Positions 7,747 through 10,899 of a DNA stretch of 10,899 bases are shown here, piece by piece (positions within the stretch are counted from its first letter, which is position 1; each line of letters starts with the position of its first letter). The translations under genes and the position numbers were made by a program. The stretch spans positions 1 through 10,899 of the forward strand of contig JAZNPQ010000036.1 of the NCBI GenBank assembly GCA_045589735.1, written 5' to 3'. Under the pieces are notes generated by a model that ran no database searches, was not told where the DNA came from, and saw only the letters and a list, made by a program, of their open reading frames with translations. Source of the stretch: RGIG3994 sp045589735 (lineage in GTDB: Bacteria > Bacillota > Clostridia > Oscillospirales > CAG-272).

Positions 7747-9099
7747 TTATTGCTTTTTCGCTCTCTTTGAGCCGTGCTTGTCGAGGAATTCCTTGCGATT
7801 GAAGCCCTCTGTGGTCTTTTCCTTTATATCGCCTGCCTTTGTGAGCGCGATCTTGGTAAGAACGGGACCGAAGAGCTCGTAGATAAGAACCGCGAAGAGA
7901 ACGATATTACGGATAAGTATTCCGTCCTCTCCCATCGTTTGAAGCACAATAGCGGACATTCCGAGCGCAACGCCTGCTTGCGGAAGAAGAGTGATTCCGA
8001 GATAATTGCAGATGTTGTTGTCGCAGTGTGTAAGCTTTGCGCTTCCAAATGCTCCGAAATATTTTCCGAGAGAACGCGAGATTATGTAAACAACACCTAT
8101 AATGAGAACGGGAATTGATGCGAGAATATCTAGTCTCAGCTCAGCACCGCTCAGAACAAAGAAGAGAACGAAGAGAGGCGCGGTCCATTTGTCGGCGCGG
8201 TCCATAATATCGGCTGAGAAATCACAGAGATTGCAGAATACAGTTCCAAGCATCATGCAGACGAGCAGGGAAGAGAAACCGATCTTTACGTCACCAATTT
8301 CAAAATGTATCATAGATAGGGCAACGGTGAGAAGCACGAACGTGATAGAAAGTGACATTCTCTTCGAGCCCGAATGGAAGAACTTTTCGCAAACCGTAAA
8401 GAGGCAACCCATAACAAAGCCGAGAATGAGCGAAAGCACGACCTCAAGCAAGGGATTTACGAGAATCGAAATAATGTTGAGCGATTCGGGACTTTCAAGA
8501 GCTCTCGCGACACCGAAGGAGATCGAGAAAACAACAAGACCGACCGCATCGTCAAGCGCAACTATGGGGAGAAGCAGATTTGTGAGTTTTCCTTTTGCTT
8601 TGTACTGACGAACGACCATAAGAGTAGCCGCGGGGGCGGTAGCCGTTGCGATAGCGCCGAGAATGATAGCCATTGAGGGAGTCAGAACGTCTTTCATAGC
8701 GAACGAAAGAGCGATGAGAGCTGCGTCAACGACGAGCGTTGTAACAACTGCCTGAAGGATTCCGATGACAGTTGCTTGCTTTCCAATCGTTTTTAGCTCG
8801 GAAAGTCTGAACTCGTTACCGATAGCAAAGGCGATAAATCCGAGAGCAACGTTGCTCAGCACCTCAAAGGTGGGATTTGCAGTGGTTCCTTCGGCAATAC
8901 CGAAATCATCGGGAGAGAAGCCGATGTGTGTGAAAGAACCTCCGAGAAGTGAAAAATCAATACTTCCGAGGAGATACGGACCGACAACGATACCCGCAAC
9001 GAGGTAAGCCGTGACGGCGGGAAGCTTAAGAAGCTTAGCAAGACGGGACATAAGAAGTCCTGCAAGCATGGCAACTGAAAGAGTAATTAGAATTTGCAT
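7747..9099 (-). CDS. Cation:proton antiporter, CPA2 (Na+/H+ exchanger) family
   Basis: This 450-aa integral membrane protein has about 12 hydrophobic segments and belongs to the CPA2 monovalent cation:proton antiporters. Family blocks include LPAVTAYLVAGIVVGPYLLG near the N-terminus, the unwound-helix region GAIATATAPAATLMVVRQY, and ALDDAVGLVVF with the paired Asp typical of ion-binding antiporters (about residues 183-184 from this start). The C-terminus is a short basic tail ending KRAKKQ, with no RCK/TrkA-N domain, unlike KefB/KefC. It would exchange Na+ or K+ for H+; which ion is not visible. I start at the ATG complementary to 9097-9099, preceded by GGCAGG about 7 nt upstream. A TTG 15 nt further up (9112-9114) is possible but lacks a ribosome-binding site. 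Confidence 0.88.
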   Translation of the reverse strand: MQILITLSVAMLAGLLMSRLAKLLKLPAVTAYLVAGIVVGPYLLGSIDFSLLGGSFTHIGFSPDDFGIAEGTTANPTFEVLSNVALGFIAFAIGNEFRLSELKTIGKQATVIGILQAVVTTLVVDAALIALSFAMKDVLTPSMAIILGAIATATAPAATLMVVRQYKAKGKLTNLLLPIVALDDAVGLVVFSISFGVARALESPESLNIISILVNPLLEVVLSLILGFVMGCLFTVCEKFFHSGSKRMSLSITFVLLTVALSMIHFEIGDVKIGFSSLLVCMMLGTVFCNLCDFSADIMDRADKWTAPLFVLFFVLSGAELRLDILASIPVLIIGVVYIISRSLGKYFGAFGSAKLTHCDNNICNYLGITLLPQAGVALGMSAIVLQTMGEDGILIRNIVLFAVLIYELFGPVLTKIALTKAGDIKEKTTEGFNRKEFLDKHGSKRAKKQ

Positions 9100-9152
9100 A
9101 AAGATACCTGCCAAAATATAATAATGTATAATAAATTATGAAAACTTTAGAT

Positions 9153-9181
9153 ATTATACTCTCTAAATTCCTATATGTCAA
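9153..9181 (-). promoter_or_regulatory. Perfect consensus promoter for the CPA2 antiporter
   Basis: On the minus strand TTGACA (complement of 9176-9181), 17 bp and TATAAT (complement of 9153-9158) are both perfect. The predicted start near 9146 gives an AT-rich leader of about 47 nt. Confidence 0.88.
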
Positions 9182-9232
9182 TATGAAAGGACAAAGAATA
9201 AAAAAATATTTTTAAAAAGTTGAAAAAAGGTA

Positions 9233-9261
9233 TTGCAAAAAATAAAATGATGTGATATAAT
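9233..9261 (+). promoter_or_regulatory. Promoter of tRNA-Trp
   Basis: TTGCAA (9233-9238), a 17-bp spacer and TATAAT (9256-9261), preceded by TGA (extended -10), lie just upstream of the tRNA. The tRNA begins 15 nt after the -10 hexamer. Confidence 0.85.
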
Positions 9262-9275
9262 ACAGAGGTTCACAC

Positions 9276-9351
9276 AGGGGTATAGCTCAGCTGGTAGAGT
9301 ACCGGTCTCCAAAACCGTGGGTCGCGGGTTCGAATCCTCCTGCCCCTGCCA
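9276..9351 (+). tRNA. tRNA-Trp, anticodon CCA
   Basis: The 76-nt gene folds as a cloverleaf: acceptor AGGGGTA with TGCCCCT, D-stem GCTC/GAGT, anticodon loop CTCCAAA with anticodon CCA at 9309-9311, T-loop TTCGAAT, discriminator G, and an encoded CCA tail. Two stem positions do not pair: C27-T43 at the base of the anticodon stem and C50-C64 in the T-stem. It is followed at once by a terminator. Confidence 0.95.
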
Positions 9352-9353
9352 AG

Positions 9354-9387
9354 AAAAAAGCCATTCGCGAAAGCGAATTGCTTTTTT
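9354..9387 (+). terminator. Terminator of tRNA-Trp
   Basis: AAAAAAGC (9354-9361) pairs with GCTTTTTT (9380-9387) around an inner stem ATTCGC/GCGAAT with a GAAA loop and one C-T mismatch. It begins 2 nt after the tRNA CCA. Its flanking A6 and T6 could make it act in both directions. Confidence 0.85.
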
Positions 9388-9389
9388 CA

Positions 9390-9569
9390 GTGAAATTCGT
9401 TCCTGCGGAACGAGTGAAATACGCTGGCGCGTGTGAAATTGCCTGCGGCAGTGAAATACGCCTGCGGCGTGTGAAGGAACGAATTTCATTTCACATTGCG
9501 ACGAAGGAGCAATATTTCACAATTTACGAAGTAAATTATTTCACATTCGGCGCCAGCCGAATATTTCAC
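9390..9569. repeat. Hairpin array A with GTGAAAT / ATTTCAC linkers
   Basis: GTGAAAT occurs at 9390, 9414, 9433 and 9451, with a truncated GTGAA at 9471. Its complement ATTTCAC occurs at 9488, 9514, 9538 and 9563. Between the linkers lie seven short palindromes of different sequence: TCGTTCC/GGAACGA, ACGC/GCGT, TGCC/GGCA, ACGCC/GGCGT, ATTGC/GCAAT, AATTTAC/GTAAATT and ATTCGGC/GCCGAAT. Most loops are TGC, GAA or 4 nt. The linkers are conserved while the stems vary but stay self-complementary. TGAAATTCGTTCC (9391-9403) also pairs at long range with 9476-9488. I see no open frame here that looks coding. It is not CRISPR, because the spacers are palindromes. Confidence 0.85.
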
Positions 9570-9598
9570 TTGAAAAGCTATCTAAAGTATGATATAAT
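9570..9598 (+). promoter_or_regulatory. Promoter of the four-helix-bundle operon
   Basis: TTGAAA (9570-9575), a 17-bp spacer and TATAAT (9593-9598), preceded by TGA (extended -10), form a good promoter. The -35 begins at the base after the last ATTTCAC of array A. The predicted start near 9605 leaves a leader of about 17 nt. Confidence 0.8.
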
Positions 9599-9621
9599 AA
9601 TAGTAGAAAGGCGGTGTTACT

Positions 9622-9978
9622 ATGACTGGTTCAAAGCTCCGCGACCTATCCACAGACTTTGCGGTTAAAGTTATAAAAATGTGCGACGGAATCAAAGGAC
9701 ATTATTCTCTTGTAAACCAATTAGAGCGCTCCTCTACATCTATTGGTGCCAATATTCACGAAGCAAATTATGCTGATAGCAAAGCCGACTTTATTGTAAA
9801 GTTTCAAATTGCACTGAAGGAATGTTACGAAACTGAATACTGGCTTGAATTATTCGTGAAATCCGAATTGTTGGGTAGAGAGATTGCAAAAGATTTGTAT
9901 AATCAATGTGGCACGATTCGTAGAATGCTGATCGCTTCTATCAACACCGCAAAGGAGAACAGTGATGTCAAAAAGTAG
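9622..9978 (+). CDS. Four-helix-bundle protein (23S rRNA intervening-sequence / Avd-like family)
   Basis: This 118-aa protein fits the small all-helical family first found as ORFs in intervening sequences of 23S rRNA genes and related to Avd, the accessory protein of diversity-generating retroelements. The family-like features are the opening LRDLSTDFAVKVIKMCD, the central LVNQLERSSTSIGANIHEANYA, FIVKFQIALKECYETEYWL and the final helix with CGTIRRMLIASI. The helix order and length are normal. Family members form oligomers that bind nucleic acid in Avd; no catalytic residues are expected. The start at 9622 has an AAAGG-type ribosome-binding site about 10 nt upstream. No 23S rRNA or reverse transcriptase gene is in the window, so this is a stand-alone copy lying between two hairpin arrays. 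It overlaps the next gene by 14 nt. Confidence 0.85.
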   Translation: MTGSKLRDLSTDFAVKVIKMCDGIKGHYSLVNQLERSSTSIGANIHEANYADSKADFIVKFQIALKECYETEYWLELFVKSELLGREIAKDLYNQCGTIRRMLIASINTAKENSDVKK

Positions 9979-10381
9979 AGAATATATGTCTCATCATCCT
10001 GAAAATCCACCCGAATGGTATTGGATAAACGGGCTTCACGATGCAGGCATTGTCGGTGTGGAATCGTTTGAATTTCCGTTTGACTATAACAAATTCGTCG
10101 GAGAAAAAAGCAAATATAATCGCAATCTATTAGTATTGAAGATCAATGCAAAAGGTGCGCTTTATGATACCTCCGTGGAGGAAATTCACTTTTACAACTA
10201 CAAGATTTTAACGACTGATGTATCCCTTGAAAACAGAAAAACAATTTGGTGGTTGGCGGATCGATTAATCGAACAAGACGAGCATTACATTTTGGAGATT
10301 GATTTGCAAGATTTTGACTCATATCCCGAAGATTTCACCTTTAAGATCAAATTTGATCGAGCGGAAGTCAAAAGAAAATAA
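9965..10381 (+). CDS. Unrecognised 138-aa protein translationally coupled to the four-helix-bundle gene
   Basis: I do not recognise this family. The protein is acidic-to-neutral, soluble, and lacks a signal peptide or membrane segment. The N-terminal part is rich in aromatic residues (HHPENPPEWYWINGLHDAGI). The rest alternates predicted beta strands (LLVLKINAKGALY, EEIHFYNYKIL, HYILEIDLQDF, FTFKIKFDRA) with one helix containing WWLADRLIEQ, so a small alpha/beta or beta-barrel fold is likely. I chose the ATG at 9965 because AAGGAG lies 7 nt upstream inside the preceding gene; a GTG at 9962 would be too close. The overlap of 9965-9978 with the previous gene implies coupled translation and a shared process. 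It could be a binding partner of the four-helix bundle; this is inference. Confidence 0.8.
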   Translation: MSKSREYMSHHPENPPEWYWINGLHDAGIVGVESFEFPFDYNKFVGEKSKYNRNLLVLKINAKGALYDTSVEEIHFYNYKILTTDVSLENRKTIWWLADRLIEQDEHYILEIDLQDFDSYPEDFTFKIKFDRAEVKRK

Positions 10382-10399
10382 TCCAAGCGGTGTATATTT

Positions 10400-10420
10400 A
10401 CGCACCTTTTTTGCGTTTTT
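10400..10420 (+). terminator. Possible terminator of the four-helix-bundle operon
   Basis: ACGCA (10400-10404) pairs with TGCGT (10412-10416), followed by T5, about 20 nt after the stop codon at 10381. The stem is only 5 bp with a 7-nt loop, so it is weak. An outer pairing CGGTGT (10388-10393) with ACACCG (10433-10438) could enclose it. Confidence 0.4.
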
Positions 10421-10457
10421 ACATACCCCTGCACACCGTTTGCGCGTTTCTTCGCAA

Positions 10458-10499
10458 CAAAAAAAGCACTTTTGTCTACCGACAAAAGTGCTTTTTTTG
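10458..10499. terminator. Strong bidirectional terminator at the left end of array B
   Basis: A perfect 19-bp stem (10458-10476 with 10481-10499) has a TACC tetraloop and is flanked by A7 and T7. It would end transcription from the four-helix-bundle operon and also any transcript leaving array B on the minus strand. Confidence 0.9.
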
Positions 10500-10856
10500 A
10501 ACTAAGTGTTCCGCAAGCGGAACGTGAAGTATGCTTCGCAAGTGAAGCACACTTCGTGCGTGAAGTGTGCCTTCGGCACGATAGGCGGAATACTTAACTT
10601 CACTGCTCCGAAGGAGCAACTTCACTATAAGTCGGAGGCCAAGCGGTCTTAGGAAGACAAAATTTGTATTCAACTCCTTGGCTCACAGAACGACATGGCT
10701 ACGATCCGACTTCCTTCGGAGCAGTGAAGTTAAGTGTTCCGCATATCGTGCCGAAGGCACACTTCACGCACGAAGTGCGCTTCACTTGCGAAGCATACTT
10801 CACGTTCCGCTTGCGGAACACTTAGTTCAAAAAAGCCTAATTTGTCGGTAGACAAA
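10471..10856. repeat. Array B: 145-nt inverted repeat made of GTGAAG / CTTCAC-linked hairpins around a 68-nt core
   Basis: Bases 10471-10615 are complementary to 10712-10856 without gaps, with 8 mismatches in 145 by hand alignment. Five of these fall in one 6-nt block inside the end hairpins. Each arm is itself an array: GTGAAG at 10524, 10542 and 10560 (period 18) and CTTCAC at 10762, 10780 and 10798 (period 18), with small palindromes such as GTTCCGC/GCGGAAC and GTGCC/GGCAC between. CTTCAC also occurs at 10598 and 10620 near the core, and GTGAAG at 10724. The left arm carries an extra TGCTCC/GGAGCA hairpin and linker missing on the right. Open frames across it are palindrome artefacts. Confidence 0.9.
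10629..10712. other. Non-repeated core of array B closed by an AAGTCGGA/TCCGACTT helix
   Basis: AAGTCGGA (10629-10636) pairs with TCCGACTT (10705-10712) and encloses 68 nt that are not part of the long inverted repeat. Inside, GCCAAG (10638-10643) pairs with CTTGGC (10677-10682) and GTCTT pairs with AAGAC (10646-10658). The closing stem length, the GCCAAGCGGTC block and the TTCAACTCC block recall tRNA acceptor, D-arm and T-loop parts. No full cloverleaf forms, so I do not call a tRNA. It may be a structured RNA core or a protein recognition site. Confidence 0.5.
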
Positions 10857-10868
10857 TTAGGCTTTTTT
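10829..10868. terminator. Strong terminator of the minus-strand tRNA
   Basis: A perfect 18-bp stem (10829-10846 with 10851-10868) has a GGTA tetraloop and is flanked by A6 and T6. It lies 2 nt past the encoded CCA of the tRNA on the minus strand. Its inner part is the reverse complement of the loop region of the 10458-10499 terminator. Confidence 0.9.
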
Positions 10869-10870
10869 GT

Positions 10871-10899
10871 TGGCGGAGGCAGAGGGATTCGAACCCCCG
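10871..10899 (-). tRNA. 3' end of a tRNA gene, probably tRNA-Ser
   Basis: Read on the minus strand, the 29 nt end with an encoded CCA, discriminator G and acceptor strand TGCCTCC, preceded by a T-arm GGGGG-TTCGAAT-CCCTC that pairs fully (one G-T). The implied 5' acceptor strand GGAGGCA with discriminator G is typical of tRNA-Ser, but the anticodon lies outside the window. Confidence 0.85.

Noticed and set aside
9390..9569. CRISPR array
   Set aside because: The repeats are only 7 nt, the strand flips halfway, and every spacer is a palindrome; no cas genes are present.
9622..10381. Diversity-generating retroelement or 23S rRNA intervening sequence
   Set aside because: The four-helix-bundle protein is of that family, but no reverse transcriptase, template/variable repeat pair or 23S rRNA sequence is in the window.
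10476..10673. 65-aa minus-strand open frame in array B
   Set aside because: It lies wholly in palindromic repeats, lacks a ribosome-binding site and has a translation reflecting the repeat units.
10629..10712. Complete tRNA gene in the palindrome core
   Set aside because: The closing stem and some blocks look tRNA-like, but there is no valid 7-nt anticodon loop on a 5-bp stem, no paired T-arm and no CCA end.
10471..10856. Integron attC site or insertion-sequence ends
   Set aside because: The GCCTAAT/ATTAGGC pair recalls attC boxes, but it sits inside a terminator stem. There is no integrase or transposase, and the multi-hairpin arms do not fit attC.
9276..10899. Classical tRNA-integrated island with attL/attR
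   Set aside because: No integrase is present and I find no duplicated tRNA 3' end. The similar AAAAAAGCC after both tRNAs is explained by their terminators.

Overview
The window looks like a chromosomal segment of a gut-type Clostridia (Bacillota) bacterium. This is inferred from the class A RNase P RNA, the Gram-positive-style lipoproteins, TTGACA/TATAAT promoters often with a TG extension, and a membrane-anchored Cys-rich surface protein of a style common in uncultured gut Clostridia. No species can be named from the sequence alone.

Layout. Bases 1-123 (minus) are the first 41 codons of a Ca2+/Na+-type antiporter, with a consensus promoter and a hairpin at its predicted 5' end. Bases 329-1978 (minus) encode a lipoprotein with a repeated N-terminal domain and a C-terminal endonuclease/exonuclease/phosphatase (EEP) domain. 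It sits just downstream of rnpB (about 2006-2360, minus), with no terminator seen between them. Divergent from rnpB is a complete galactose/glucose-type ABC importer operon, mglB-mglA-mglC (2502-6195, plus), ending in a strong terminator. A membrane-anchored Cys-rich protein (6315-7700, plus) has its own promoter. It converges on a CPA2-type cation/proton antiporter (7747-9099, minus), and the two share one bidirectional terminator.

The unusual part is 9276-10899. A tRNA-Trp gene (plus) and the 3' end of another tRNA gene (minus, probably Ser) point at each other, each followed by a hairpin terminator. Between them lies about 1.4 kb with four parts: (A) an array of small hairpins separated by GTGAAAT, then by its complement ATTTCAC; (B) a promoter abutting the last repeat; (C) a two-gene overlapping operon encoding a four-helix-bundle protein (23S rRNA intervening-sequence/Avd-like family) and a 138-aa protein I do not recognise; (D) a second hairpin array, with GTGAAG/CTTCAC linkers, that forms a gapless 145-nt inverted repeat around a 68-nt non-repeated core closed by its own short helix.

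The upstream genes are ordinary transport and housekeeping genes. The inter-tRNA insert is the best candidate for an undescribed system: a compact structured-DNA/RNA element carrying a four-helix-bundle gene. Its function and mobility are not shown by the sequence.
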